Shown piece after piece: positions 43,118-54,787 of a stretch of DNA of 64,000 nt. Each line of letters opens with the position of its first letter. The first letter of the stretch is position 1. The translations under genes and the position numbers were made by a program. Under the pieces are notes generated by a model. That model had not been told where the DNA came from, searched no databases, and saw only the letters and a program-made list of their open reading frames with translations. Source of the DNA: Liriodendron chinense (Eukaryota > Streptophyta > Magnoliopsida > Magnoliales > Magnoliaceae); contig ML058407.1 of NCBI GenBank assembly GCA_003013855.2, positions 4,030,001 through 4,094,000 on the forward strand, in the 5' to 3' direction.

Positions 43118-43545
43118 GGTAGGTGGGGCCCACCGTGATGCTTGTGTGAAATCCACTCCACCCATCTGTTTGGGGATCTCATTTTAAGGCATGAGAATAA
43201 AAATGAGGTGAATTCAAAACTCAAGTGGGACATACGAGAGGAAACAGTGGGGATTCAGTGACCACCGTTGAAACATTCGAAAGGCCACAAAAGTTTCGTA
43301 TCAGGCTAATTTTTTTGTAATTTCACTTCATCCCATTGGTAATGACATGTCATATAAACATCAAGGTGGAGCCCTGGAAGGTTTCAAAGGTAGAAAACTC
43401 TTTCCCCAGTTTTCCCTCTTATGTGGCCCACTTAAGTCTTGGATTCGCTTCAGTTTTTATTGGATGGCTTAAAATGAGCTCCTAAAATGCGGATGGACAA
43501 AGTGGATTTCACACAAACATCACAGTGAGCCCCTCCCAGCATCCC
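43118..43545. mobile_element. Fold-back MITE of the GGGGCCCAC family
   Basis: The left arm starts AGGTGGGGCCCACCGTGATG; the right arm ends CATCACAGTGAGCCCCTCC. The arms (about 190 bases each) are inverted copies of one another with changes, so the transcript could fold into a long hairpin. Confidence 0.6.
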
Positions 43546-43775
43546 AGCGCAGGAACTTCTTGCCAAAGCCATTAGCAGGAAATCCACATTAGGTGCGGGA
43601 ATTTAATACAATAGCCTAATAGCCCTGAAGTGTGGTTAGTTTTACTGAAAGGACAATTTCTCGTGAGGCTTATCTTTTTTAGCCTTTCCATGAGAAATTG
43701 CAAACTTTAGGTTGCAAAGGCCCCTCTGACCACCATATGTATGAAGAGGGGGAAGCCCTCTTAGGCGTTAAAAGG

Positions 43776-44210
43776 GGCTCCACTGTGGGCCCCACCACGA
43801 TGCATATGTTACATCCACGTTGTCCATCCATTTAGAGAGACCATTCTAGGGTACTAGCTAAAGAATGAAGCAGATCCATAACTCAAGTGGACCTCACCAA
43901 AGAAAACAGTGGGGATTAATGTCCTGCCATTAAAAACTTCTTGGCGTCACAGAAGTTTTCGATCAAGCTGATATTTGTGTTTTCCCTTCTTCCATGTTTG
44001 TGTAAACTTATGAACAGGTTGGATCTCACATAAACATCATGGTGGGCCCTAAAAGGTTTCAACGATCATGTCCCCACTATTTTCTTTGGTGGCGTCCACT
44101 TGAGAATTGGATCAGTATCATTCTTTAGATCATGCCCTAAAATGATCTCTCAAAATGGATGGACGATGTGGATACAATACATACAACATGGTGGGGCCCA
44201 CAAAAGTTGG
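43776..44210. mobile_element. Fold-back MITE of the GGGGCCCAC family
   Basis: The ends are GTGGGCCCCACCACGATGC and CATGGTGGGGCCCAC. AAAGAAAACAGTGGGGA in the left arm is mirrored by TCCCCACTATTTTCTTT in the right arm, and the centre reads GATCAAGCTGATATTTGTG. This is one of the best-kept copies here. Confidence 0.65.
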
Positions 44211-44374
44211 TGACATCACTTCAGTGCTAATCCATGTCCTCTGACCACCTACTCCTGGGCCTCATTTGAGTGCCACATTGCCCAGCAAGTGGCAAAGTGG
44301 CCCATCCTATGGGTCCCACCACGATGTATTTGTTTTATTCATGTTGCCCATCTATTTTTTTAATGTCATTTTAG

Positions 44375-44995
44375 GATGTGGGTTCCACCATGATGTATGT
44401 ATTGTATCCACACCCTCCAACTATTTGGAGGGATCATTTTATGGCTTGAAACAAAAATGTGGTAGATTCAAAGCTCAAATGGACCCCACCACAGAAACAG
44501 TGGGGATAGTGATGCCTACCGTTTTAACCTTCCTAAGGCCCACCATGATGTTTATTTCAGATCCAACCTGTTTATAAGTTCACACGGACATGGATGCAGG
44601 GAAAACACAAATATCAGTTTGATCAAAAAGTTCTGTGGGCCCCTGGAAATGGTTTTTTTTTTCTTGGGTTAGTTCACAAATGCCACTGTTAGTACACACG
44701 CCCACACTATTAGTCACCCTCCAATGTTAACCACCCCCCACGTTGGGATTCGATACCTTGACCTCAATGTTGAGACGAGGTTACCTTCACTCAGTCTACC
44801 ACTGTCCCAAAGGTGTGGGTGTAGCCCCCTAGAAGTTTTTAATGGTAGGCATTTAATCCCCACTGTTTTCTGTGGTGGGGTCCACTTGAGCTTTGGATCT
44901 ACTTTATTCTTTGGCGTATGCCCTAAAACGATCTCTCCAAATGGATGGACGGAGTGGATGTAAGATATGCATCATGGTGGAGCCCACAGAAGTTG
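44375..44995. mobile_element. Fold-back MITE interrupted by a SINE
   Basis: Left arm from GTGGGTTCCACCATGATGT, right arm to GCATCATGGTGGAGCCCAC. A SINE lies in the right arm at 44649-44825 with a near-perfect 9-base duplication. Without the SINE the MITE would be about 435 bases, like its neighbours. Confidence 0.6.
44649..44825 (-). mobile_element. tRNA-derived SINE
   Basis: On the minus strand it has a pol III A box-like TGGTAGACTGAGTGA (44788-44802), a B box-like GGTATCGAATCCC (44745-44757), a body of about 80 bases and an A-rich tail (T run 44653-44662 on the plus strand). Box spacing is about 30 bases, as expected. CCCCTGGAA (44640-44648) and CCCCTAGAA (44826-44834) form the target duplication with one change. 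It would need LINE enzymes to move. Confidence 0.7.
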
Positions 44996-45084
44996 GTGAC
45001 GTCACTTTAGTAGGGTGAAAGACCTCTAACCACCTGCTCCTGCATACGTCCATGAAGAAGCGAAAGCCCTCTTGGACGTTACAA

Positions 45085-45575
45085 AGGGGCTCCACCATGA
45101 TACATATGTTACATCCACGCCATCCATCCTTTTTACCAGATCATTTTAGGCCATGGGCCCAACTCTAAAACATATCCAAATTGCAGGTGGACCACACCAT
45201 AGGAAACAGTTGGGTTCCCCCTAGCACTGTGGAATCCCCCTGAGCACTACGAGTTCCCCCAGAGCATTGTGGATTCCCCCTGAGCAATGTGGGTTCCCCT
45301 AGAGCACTGTGGATTCCCCCTGGCACTGTGGATTCCCCCTTAGCACCGTGGATTCCCCTGGCACTGTGGGTTCCCCTTGAGCCTAAGGAAGGATTCAACT
45401 GTAGGCCCCACAGTCAGGTTGGACTACCAATAAACATTACAGTGAGCCTAGGAAGGTTTCCAAAGGTAGTCACTCAACCACCACTATCTCTATGGTATGG
45501 TCCACTCAAAACTGAGCCCCACGCCCCAGACCAAGGTGCAGTAGGGTATACAACACATCCATTAAGGTGAACCCC
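45085..45575. mobile_element. Fold-back MITE with an internal GC-rich minisatellite
   Basis: The left arm (CACCATGATACATATGTTACATCC) and right arm (ATACAACACATCCATTAAGGTG) fit the family. The centre is replaced by the minisatellite at 45215-45385. Divergence is higher than in 43776-44210. Confidence 0.5.
45215..45385. repeat. ~21-bp minisatellite (GCACTGTGGATTCCCCCTGA)
   Basis: About eight units of GCACTGTGGATTCCCCCTGA or near variants lie in tandem. The minus-strand frame through it looks like a glycine-rich collagen-type peptide but only because of the repeat length. Confidence 0.8.
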
Positions 45576-45579
45576 AAAA

Positions 45580-46365
45580 TGGACCCACTAACCTTTGGTT
45601 AGATTGGAAAATAAACATTACAATGGCCCCAAAGGAATTTTCAATGGTGAGCATCAATGACCACTGTTTCCTACGATGTGGTCCACCTGAGATTTGGATC
45701 TACCTCATTTTTTGGACCACGGCCTAAAATGACATGGAAAAATAGATGGGCAGTGTGGAAAAGACAATACATCATGGTGGGACCCACAGGGTGGGCCACC
45801 TATAGCACAATGTCTGCAGCGTGAAACCCCACTTAAGTCACAAGAGTTTTGGATAAAGCTGATATTTATATTTCCCCTCATCCAGACATGTGGTCTAGAT
45901 GACAAACAACATCATGGTGAGCCTTAGGAAGGCCCTACCGTGATGTATGTGTTGTATCCACATTGTCCATCCATTTGGAGAGATCATTTTAGGGCATGCT
46001 CTAAAGAATGAGACTGATCCATTCTTAAGTAGACCCCACCAAAGAAAACAGTGGGGATAGTGATGTGACCGTTGAAACCTTCCTAGGCCCACCATGATGT
46101 TTATTTGAGATCCAACCTGTTCATAAGTTCACACAGACATGTGAGAAGGGAAAACAAAAATATCAGCTTGCTCGAAAACTTATGTGACCTCAAGAAGTTT
46201 TTAATGGCAGGACCTCAATCCCCACTATTTTCTTTGGTGAGGTCCACTTGCGCTTTGGATATGCTTCATTCTTTGACTCATCCCCCGGAATGGTCTATAC
46301 AAATGGATGGACAACATGGATTTAACATATGCATCATGATGGGGCTCACAGTGGGACCCCTTTGT
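45580..46365. mobile_element. Two further GGGGCCCAC-family MITE copies, partial
   Basis: A right half (45585-45795) and a longer copy (45850-46360) share the TTAGATTGGAAAATAAACATTACA and CATCATGGTGGG landmarks. Boundaries are unclear because copies abut. Confidence 0.45.
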
Positions 46366-46585
46366 ACTGCCTAAGAGGGCTTCCACCTCTTCATTGACGT
46401 ACAGGGTTCAGAGGGGCATTTCCGACCAAAATTTTTGTGATTTCTCCTGAAAATGCCAAAAAAAGATGATCCTTACGAGAAATTGGACTTTTAGTAAAAA
46501 TAGCCACACATAGGGCTATTGCAGTAAAAATCTCATTAGGTGAGCCCCTGCTCTCACCATTAGACCACTGTTCATGGTGCTGCCC
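46366..46585. other. Spacer between MITE copies
   Basis: The stretch with TTTCTCCTGAAAATGCCAAAAAAAGATGATCCTTACGAGAAATTG reappears in altered form at 43650-43730. It could be a conserved part of a larger repeat that carries the MITEs. Confidence 0.35.
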
Positions 46586-46770
46586 TCACGGTGTGGCCCA
46601 CCTTGATGTATGTATTTTATATCCACGCCGTCTATCTATATTTCCATATCGTTTTAGGGCATGACCCAAAAATTAAGCATTCCCAAATCTTAGATCTACC
46701 AAAACAAAGGAAACAGTTGTGTTTGACCATTAAAACTTCTTGTGGGCCACAAAATTTTGGATTAAGCTAA
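46586..46770. mobile_element. MITE left half, split by R4
   Basis: Left arm of a GGGGCCCAC-family MITE from GTGTGGCCCACCTTGATGT to TTTTGGATTAAGCTAA. GCTAA at 46766-46770 is the R4 target site. The MITE goes on at 62321 with TGTTTGTTTTTTCCCTTC, so it predates R4. Confidence 0.65.
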
Positions 46771-47710
46771 TGTTGAGCTCTTAAATGTGCATATTCTAAC
46801 CCCATTTTATCACTAACTATGCTTGAAATACATGATTAAAGACCAACTAATGCATGGTTTTGTGGTTATAGGAATAAGATAGAGGATTCATCAATTAAAG
46901 ACTTAAAGACGCTATTCACAAGCATTGAAGATCAAAAGACTAAGCGTCAAAGGGTAGAAGAAAGAAGCAAAAAAGAGAAGAAAACAGGGCACAAAAATGC
47001 ACCCAAGACCGGTCGTCCAACCGGTCGTCCATAGCCCAGGACCGGTCGTCCGACCGGTCATCCACTGCTCAGACCGGTCGTCCGACCAGTCCTTGAATTA
47101 AAATTCTGGGTTCAAATTTATGAAAACTCACTGGACTATTTTTGCACTTTTGAGACCGGTCGTCCATAGGCTCAAACCGGTCGTGCGACTGGTCGGCTGC
47201 GTAACAGAGCTTCTTCTACAAGCTCCGAGTTTTGCTGCGCAAAGGGTATTTCTGCGGGATTTCTCAAAGTTTCTTTGCACCTAGGGCTCCAAAGCTATAA
47301 AAGGACACCTCTAGCTCCTTCTGAGGGTATCCTAGAAGAGATTTAGCATGGTGGGAGACGGCGAAAGTCAGATCCAGAGTTCTACAACTCCTCCTAGTTT
47401 GTTCTTTTAGTTTTATATTTTTCTTAGTTGTTTTCATGTTTCCTTAGATCATGAATGGCTAAACCTCTTAGCTAGGGCTAAGAGGTGAAGCTTGTAGTGA
47501 ATCTAAGATGTTTCAATTCGTTTGATTTGGTTTCAAGTTGGATTATTAGTGAAGAACAATTGTAGAAGTTTGAATAAAGTTCTAAGTAGTTTTTCTTAAT
47601 CTTATAATGGCTCATGGATGTTTAGAAGAATTGCTTGAGTTCTTAATTGTTTTGAATTATTTTAGACATGTATGATCCAAGGAATTGGATTCAATATGCT
47701 CTAAATCTAT
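46771..47710 (+). repeat. R4 5' LTR, part before S3
   Basis: Starts TGTTGAGCTCTTAAATGTG. ACCGGTC array at 47009-47195, TATA box at 47296-47302, CCTCTTAGC/GCTAAGAGG hairpin at about 47463-47486. Broken at CTAAATCTAT by S3. Confidence 0.85.
47009..47195 (+). promoter_or_regulatory. ACCGGTC motif array in R4 5' U3
   Basis: Seven perfect ACCGGTC cores and two variants precede the TATA box by about 100 bases. The same array in the 3' LTR (61026-61245) has only two perfect cores and several ACCGATC or ACCAGTC forms. Confidence 0.55.
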
Positions 47711-49228
47711 TGTTCTCCCTTTCCTTTCGGAAGAAGAAGAAGAAGAGGTGCGTGAGTGCGAAATCGCCGTTTGTGCCACTGGCTTGCCTCGTTCTCGAGG
47801 GCTTTGTTCGGTTGTCGTGTTGAGCTGAATATGTTTAAATGAGTTTATATAAGACCAGAGTCGCCACTAGCCAGTTACTTCGAATCTACAGTCGGCTAGA
47901 CCCCGTAGAAACGTTAGAGAAGGGGATCTGAAGATCCTTTCCTCTAAAATGACTCCTGTTGATCTGCGGTCAGAGATTCAAGGTAAGGGATCACGGTTAC
48001 AGGGTGGGAAGAGGTTAAGCACCCCACACACTGCCCGTACCGAAGTACGGTCTCTACTTCACAGAATCGATCGAATACTTGAAAGTCTAGTTTAATCCTC
48101 GTATATTCTCATGAATGACATGATGCATGAATGCGGGTCTGAACAGTAAGAGTTTCTGATGAGCAGGTTCCAACAACGGGCAAGCCCAGAGCATACGCTC
48201 AAACTGACAGGTGCTTTATGCGAGATGATGCATGCTGTGTGCTTGAATATTCAAAGTGTTTATAGTGATATGTACGTGAATGCAGGTCTGAACAGTAAGA
48301 GTTTCTGATGGGCAGGTTCCAACAACGGGCAAGCCCAGAGCATACGCTCGAACTGACAGGTGCTTAATATAAAGACATATGCATGTGTGCTTGAGTAATC
48401 AAAGTGCTTGTAGTGAAGCAGGGGGGTTGGAAGGAAAGTAAATGTTGCACTTATGCTAGATGCAAATGAGATGATGCTGGAAAAAGAGTAGCTGGATGGA
48501 CGGAGGTGTCGCAAGGGTTTGCTTCGAGTGGCTGGATCAAGACTTGGGTGGCTTGGGAGGCTTGGACCAGTGGTCAGGCTGGGCTGGACCAGGGCTAGAC
48601 TCTCCTCACTCGGGCTCTCCTTGGTGGAAAAATGGGCTAAAGGGGAAAGGGGACTTGGATCGCACTCGGGCTGAATGGGCTTCGAATGGATTCTTCTGGA
48701 TTATGAAATGAGAAGGGGAGGGGGGTATTTATAGCAGCGAGGAGTGGCAGAACCCGTAATTTTGTCCGGGCGGCCTGCCATGGGCCGCCCGTACGGCCGC
48801 TCCTCGGTTTCCAGCGAGTACGGCCGTTCCCTCGGGGCTGCTGTTGGACTCGCTGGTCGACTCAGTGAGCTGACTCAGCGGGTCGACTCGGTGGTTTGAC
48901 TCGACGGGTTGACTCGACGGGTTGACTCGGTGTTTTGACTCGACGGGTTGACTCGACGGGTTGACTCAGCGGGTTAACTCAGCGGGTTAACTCAGCGAGT
49001 TGACTCAGTGAGTTTGACTTTTTTGGGATTTTTTGACTGGACTTTTTTATGGGGGGTTTTTCAGGGTGATTTTTAGGACTGGGTTGACTGGGTTCAGGCT
49101 TGAACTGGGCTATGGAATGGGGCTTACAAGGGTGAGTTTGGCTGAGTTTGGACTTGAATTTGGGGGTATGGTCCTCCGTTCAACCAGCTATCTCTACCAA
49201 CAGTGTAGCCGAAGGTGGGGTGTCTACA
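47711..49228 (-). mobile_element. S3: solo LTR, 1518 bp
   Basis: Read on the minus strand it starts TGTAGACACCCC and ends GGGAGAACA. A TATA box (TATTTATA on the plus strand, 48726-48733) lies downstream of a repeated TTGACTCGACGGG array at 48855-49015. A duplicated 80-base block (GTCTGAACAGTAAGAGTTTCTGATG, about 48141-48220 and 48283-48362) is also present. The flanks TCTAT and CTTAT are not a clean duplication. Removing it joins the R4 LTR with a small loss, judging by the 3' LTR. Not related to R1-R4. Confidence 0.7.
48855..49015 (-). promoter_or_regulatory. TTGACTC motif array in S3 U3
   Basis: About ten copies of GGGTTGACTCGAC or GGTTGACTCAGC at 13-17 base spacing. TTGACT is the W-box core bound by WRKY factors, and TGAGTCA forms occur on the other strand. 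The array lies upstream of the minus-strand TATA box. Binding is not shown. Confidence 0.5.
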
Positions 49229-49795
49229 CTTATGTGGGAACTTCATACCAAAAGTTCTACTCTTTTTGGAATTTCTGTCTATGTGTGGTTGTTTTTATGA
49301 TTTGAATTAAGTTCAAATCATGATCTAGTTATACCTTGTGACAGGATTTAATGATGATTATGATTGTGATCTTAACCTATTGGAACTAGGATTGATCTAT
49401 GCAATTGAGTGTGCTCAAATCCTAACTTGAATTGAGAGAATCATGTATCACACATATGGCAAATTGTTTGTTTTAACTGCTCTATCATCTGGCTAGATAG
49501 AACTTAAAGATAGAACTTAATTTTGATTATAGTTGAGAAGTGAGAAACCACAGCGAATTAAGCATCAAGGATTGCTACAAGTGGATCCTTGAACCCCTAA
49601 TGCTTTTTATTATTGATTACATTCAATTTAATTCAAAATATCTATCTACACTAATTTTCTAAAAGCCTGTTTAGTTAACTCTTAAGTAGAAACCATTAGA
49701 AGTGTTTTTTGAATTCTTACACAAGTCCCTGTGGATTGACCCCGGTCTTATCGAGATTATTACTACATCACAACCCTACACTTGGGGAAGCGACA
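49229..49795 (+). repeat. R4 5' LTR, part after S3
   Basis: Continues the LTR with TATGTGGGAACTTC to the U5 end. Carries the GGATTGCTACAAGTGGATCC block, a diverged CCCGGTCTTATCGAG hairpin and ends in GCGACA. Confidence 0.8.
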
Positions 49796-49801
49796 AGTTT
49801 T

Positions 49802-49819
49802 TGGCGCCACTGCTGAGGA
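49802..49819 (+). promoter_or_regulatory. R4 primer binding site (tRNA-Asp)
   Basis: TGGCGCCACTGCTGAGGA matches the tRNA-Asp primer complement with a few changes, six bases after the LTR end. Confidence 0.8.
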
Positions 49820-50105
49820 CTTTGACGGTTTTTCACAAAATTTATGAAAATAGTCTCTATTTAAGATTTTTAGGACTCTTTTACTAACTTAGTTTGTTTG
49901 CTTTGTTTTATTTTTCCAAGAATTCTAGGAGTCAAAGTAAATCAGGTTTTTCTAACCCTTTTTCTTTTACTTTTCTGAGATTTGCATGCCACATTGAGTT
50001 TGGAATTCTAATAACCGGCTCATTAGTGAAAGGGGAATAGTTGAAGGAATTGATAGAGAGCAACGTACTAAGAGACGTTTAGATTCTCCAATTTTTTCCG
50101 AAAGT

Positions 50106-51690
50106 ATGGCTACAAATCAACCCAACCCTATGGCCAATCAAAATCTGGGCCAAAACCAAACCGAAACGGGAGAAAATGCAGTTGAGAATGTTCCCCGACC
50201 CAGAACATTACGTGATTACTTGCAACCAGGAAGAGCAAGCACTCCCTTATGCATAGTTTTTCCACAAAATGCAGGGAACATAGATTTGAAATTGGGAGTA
50301 ATCCAATTCCTCCCCAAATTCCATGGACTAGACAGTGAAAGTGCCTATCAACATCTTAAGGAATTTGATGAGGTGATAGCCACAATGCATTTTGCAAATG
50401 TAACCGATGATGTGGTGAGACTCAAATTATTTCCTTTACCCTTAAAGAGAAACCTAAAGGTTGGCTTCATGCATTAAAGCCAAGATCAATTGGCACATGG
50501 ACTGAGATGGCTAGGGAGTTCAGTAAAAAGTTCTTCCCTACTCACAAAACGATCATGTTGAGGCTCCTTATCATGAATTTTGCTCAAAAGGAGGCTGAGA
50601 CCTTCTTCCAATGTTGGGAGAGGTTCAAGGACTTGTTAAATGCATGCCCACATCATGGCTACGAAATTTGGCGGGTAATAAGCTTTTTCTATGAAGGACT
50701 GACTTCAACCATGCGCCAATTCGTAGAGATGATGTGCAACGGAGAATTCATGAATAAGGAAGCCGAGGAAGCATGGGACTATTTTGATGAATTGACCGAG
50801 AATGCACAGTCTTGGGATACATTTAGACCAACAAATTCCAAGACAAGCCAACAAAAGGAAAAATGAGGAATTTACTTCCTCTCAAAAGAAGATAATATAA
50901 GTGCACGTGTGGCTAGCCTCACTAGAAAAGTCGAGGCCATAGAATTAAAGAAAGGAGAGACGATCAACTCAAAAGACGTTGAAACTGTTTGTGGAATTTG
51001 TGCTAGAAATCAACATGCAACACAAGATTGTCCCACAATTTCAGCATTCCAAGATATCTTACAAGAACAATCAAATGCCATAAACAGTTATCAACGGCCA
51101 TTTAGTGCTCCAAACTTAAACACGTATAATTCTAGTTGGAAGAATCATCCCAACTTCAGTTGGAGGAATGGACCTACTGCGAATGCAAATAACCTCTCAA
51201 GTTCAACCTTTACTAGGTCCATCCCTAGTTATTACACCAAAAGCTATACTAGAGGAGATGTTAGGTGCATTCATATCGGTTCAAGATGAATATAACAAGA
51301 CTAATTCTCTAAAAATTGATGGGTTCATGCAAGAGCAACTGAAATTCAATCAAAATTCGTCTCAAGCCATTAATGACTTGAAAACCTCAATGGCTAGAGT
51401 TGAATCTCATCTCAGTGTTAGGGAGAAAAGCACACTTCCTACCCAACCTCTTCCTAACCCAAGAACCCAATTTGAGATACAAGACGCAAACTCATCCTCC
51501 CAACATACGGAGCATGTTCAAGCTATCACCACTTTGAGAAGTGAAAAAATAATCGATAAATCTAATCCGGTGAAGGCCCCAAAGCCTAATGATCCGAAAA
51601 TTTCCAAAAAGGATGATAGCCCGAACAACACTCTACATGAGAAAGAACCGGAAAGGCAACACAAGCCGGTTGCCCCGTTCCCCAAAGGTT
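50106..51690 (+). pseudogene. R4 gag and linker
   Basis: The ATG at 50106 starts MATNQPNPMANQN and reads 123 codons with LRDYLQPGRASTP and FHGLDSESAYQHLKEFDE, then a one-base change shifts the frame where the family reads LKDKAKGWLHAL. The capsid core follows in the next frame (50507-50866, FFQCWERFKDLLNACPHHGYE and MRQFVEMMCNGEFM), ending in TGA. A third piece (50909 on) has an intact CCHC zinc knuckle, C-x2-C-x4-H-x4-C (CGICARNQHATQDC), the only intact one here. A fourth (51168-51692) has ITTLRSEK. At least three frame breaks are present. Confidence 0.8.
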
Positions 51691-52380
51691 GATTTCACCC
51701 AAACCTTTAGACAAAAACCTGAAAATTTTAGAGGCTTTTAAGCAAGTAAAGATCAACATCCCGTTGTTGGATGCTATAAAGCAATTACCATCCTATGCCA
51801 AATTTCTAAAGGAATTGTGTACAGTCAAAAGGAAACACAATGTTCACAACAAAGTACCTTTGACTGAGAATTGGAGTGCTATTATCAGACAAGAGGTGCC
51901 CCAAAAATACAAGGATTCGGGTAGTCCAACCATCTCATGTAATATAGGAGACTACTGGATTAAACAAGCCTTACTTGATTTAGAGGCAAGTATTAGCCTC
52001 ATTCCATACTCGGTTTATGAACAACTTGGGTTAGGTGAATTGAAACCCACCAAAACCACACTCCAACTTGTTGATAGATCTATTCGTATACAAAAATGAG
52101 TGATTGAGGATGTCTTAGTCCAAGTTGATAAATTCTACTACCCAGTAGACTTTATTTTCTTGGATACACATCCCGTGATAGGTACTGGTGCTCAAATTCC
52201 CATCATACTTGGGCGCCCTTTTCTAGCTACTTCAAATGCGATTATCAATTGTAGAAACTGGCTTGTACAAATGTCCTTTGGAAATATGACACTTGAGCTG
52301 AATATATTTAATTTATGCAAACAACCACGAAAAATTGATGACGAGATCCGCGAGATGAATTTGATTGAATCATTCATGGA
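51689..52380 (+). pseudogene. R4 aspartic protease
   Basis: The active site reads ALLDLEASISLIPYSVYEQ: the Gly of DLGAS is Glu, which should harm the loop. A TGA at about 52097-52099 splits it just before VIEDVLVQVDKFYYPVDF. After that come IILGRPFLATSNAIIN and an acidic stretch, then the reading goes on into the reverse transcriptase. It is the same protease as in R1-R3 and here leads into pol. Confidence 0.75.
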
Positions 52381-52499
52381 GGATACATTCCCTTTGACAT
52401 TATATTCCGACCCTTTGGAGGCATGTGTGGCCCACTCTCATGAGATAAATGATAACATAATACAAGAGATGGATGTCATTTTGGATGTGATGCCGGTAT

Positions 52500-53572
52500 T
52501 TGATAACAAAAGATGGAGGGCACTATTTGAACCTTTACCCTTAAGCAAGAACAAGCCCTTCTCATCCACTATCAAGGCACCAACGCTCGACCTAAAACCA
52601 TTACCAAGTGATTTGAAATACGTATATTTACGTCGAGGCGAGACATATCCGATGGTGATTTCTTCCCACTTAGATGAGGAACAAGAGAGTAGGGTAATAG
52701 CCACTCTAATAGAGCATAAGAGTGTCATTGGATGGTCGATTGCGGATCTCAAAGGCATAGACCCACTAATTTGTACTCATCGCATACACCTTGAGGAAAA
52801 TGCCAAGACATCTAGGCAACCACAAAGACGACTCAATCCAAACATGAAGGAGGTGTTTAAAGCCGAAGTGGTGAAACTATTGGATGTGAGTATCATTTAC
52901 CCAATATCCGATAGTCAATGGGTGAGTCCAACTCAAGTGGTGCCTAAGAAATCTGGAATAACCATCGTAACCAATGCTAATAATGAACTCGTACCAACTA
53001 GAGTCACTACCGGTTGGAGAATGTGCATTGACTACAGGAAACTAAACACAGTTACCAGGAAAGACCACTTCCCCCTACTGTTTGTTGATCAAATTTTAGA
53101 AAGGTTGGCGAGTCATTCCCATTTTTGCTTCCTTGATGGCTATTCAGGGTACAACCAAATAGAGATCGCCCTAGAGGACCAAAAGAAGACAACATTCACA
53201 TATCCATTCGGCACTTTCACCTATCGAAGGATGCCATTTGGACTATGTAATGCCCCTGCCACTTTTCAGCGTTGTATGCTGAGTATTTTTTCTGAGATGG
53301 TGGGGACAATTCTCAAAGTCTTCATGGATGATTTCTCTGTATTTGGTTGTAGCTTTGACGAGTGCCTTATGCACTTGAAATATGTGTTGAAAAGATGTGA
53401 AGAGAAGAACCTTGTGCTGAAGAACCTTCATGTGCTTGGTCACATCATCTCACAAAATGGAATCGAGGTGGACAAAGCTAAAATCGATCTTATCTCTAAC
53501 CTTCCACCACCCAAGAGCGTACGGATATGCAGTCCTTTTTGGGACACGCCAGATTTTATAGATAGTTCATAA
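52500..53572 (+). pseudogene. R4 reverse transcriptase
   Basis: The open frame from 52100 to 53572 (490 codons) covers the connection and most of the RT: WVSPTQVVPKKSG, WRMCIDYRKLNTVTRKDHFPLLF, the FLDGYSGYNQIEI region and the active site VFMDDFSVFG (F-M-D-D), then LGHIISQNGIEVDKAKI. About a dozen residues are missing between KNLVLKN and LHVLGH, where relatives carry a W-x-K-C motif. The frame ends with a stop just after a shifted RHFWDTPDF segment. RT would copy the RNA from the tRNA-Asp primer. This copy is inactive. Confidence 0.85.
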
Positions 53573-53599
53573 AGGACTTCAGATCACTCTCTCGTCCTT

Positions 53600-54222
53600 T
53601 ATGTAACCTTCTTCAAAAGAAGAACTCATTCGAGTGGAATGAAGATTGTTAAAATACCTTTAACAAACTTAAAGGTAGGTTGACATGTGCTCCCATAATG
53701 CAACCACCTGATTGGAGCCTTCCTTTTGAAATTATGTGCGATGAGAGCGATTACGCTATTAGGGCTGTGTTAGGCCAAAGAAAAGAGAAGAAGCCATGTG
53801 TCATCTACTATACAAGTAGAACCTTAAACTCAGCTCAAGCAAACTACACTACTACAGAAAATGAACTTTTAGTAGTAGTTTTTGCTTTGGACAAGTTTAG
53901 ATTCTACTTGATTGGATCCAAGATCATCATATTCACCGACCATGTCGCGCTTAATATAAACCTTCTCTCTAAGAAGGATGCTAAGCCACGCTTGTTAAGA
54001 TGGATACTCCTACTCCAAGAATTTGACATAGAAATACGTGATAAGAAAGGAGTAGAGAACGTAGTAGCTGACCATCTCTCTAGACTTGTTCTCACCGATT
54101 CCCTTAAGACGAGCGCGATCAATGACATGTTCCCTGATGAACAACTTTTTAAAGTCTCCCAATTACCATGGTATGCGAACATTGCTAACTATCTTGCTAC
54201 AGGTACAATTCCGACACATTGA
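53600..54222 (+). pseudogene. R4 RNase H
   Basis: The frame 53680-54222 (180 codons) carries an RT-linked RNase H: CDESDYAIRAVLGQR (first Asp and Glu region), TENELLVVVFALDKFRFYL, FTDHVAL and VADHLSRL. The Asp of TDH and the catalytic Asp near DHLSR are kept. It degrades the RNA strand of the RNA/DNA hybrid. The preceding link to RT is broken between 53573 and 53679. Confidence 0.75.
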
Positions 54223-54787
54223 AAAAAGCAAGATAAAGATAAGTTCTTCAACGAGGAGAGAAAATTCCTATGGGATAACCCATACTTATTTAAGTATTGT
54301 CCCGATCAAATTATAAAGAGATGTATGCCGGATGATGAGCAACACAGTATCATCTCCTTTTGTCATTCTCAAGCATGTGGTGACCACTTCTCGACTAAGA
54401 AAATCACAGCCAAAATTCTGCAATGTTGGTTCTATTGGCCCACCATGTTCAAAGATACCCATGAGTTTTGTAAAACATGTGAACCGTGTCAGAAATTGGG
54501 AGGAATATCCCGTAGAAATATGATGCCTCTCAATCCTATCTTACCAATTGAAATTTTTATTGTTGGGGCATCGATTTCATGGGACCATTCCCATCTTCTT
54601 TTGAAAATTTGTATATTTTGCTTGCCGTCGATTATGTTTCAAAATAGGTCGAGGCAATTCCATGCCGGAACAATGACCATAAAACAGTCATTCATTTCTT
54701 AAAAGAAAACATCATTTTCCGATTTGGAACACCTCGAGTCATCATAAGTTATTGACGGTCTCACTTTTGTAATCGCCCATTTGAAAC
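54223..54787 (+). pseudogene. R4 integrase, part before S4
   Basis: A zinc-binding H-H-C-C segment (HSQACGDHFSTKKI, then CKTCEPCQKLGG) is followed by GIDFMGPFP, holding the first catalytic Asp of the DDE core. The second Asp (usual IISDGGSHF) is lost: the sequence reads IISY, then a TGA, then RSHF. A further stop lies at about 54647. GAAAC at 54783-54787 is the target of S4. Confidence 0.75.

Noticed and set aside
45165..45398. Collagen-like Gly-rich minus-strand frame
   Set aside because: It is the 21-base minisatellite, whose length is a multiple of three, read in one phase.
48260..48711. Frames of 70-84 codons on both strands in S3
   Set aside because: They lie in the solo LTR, overlap each other and have no family resemblance.
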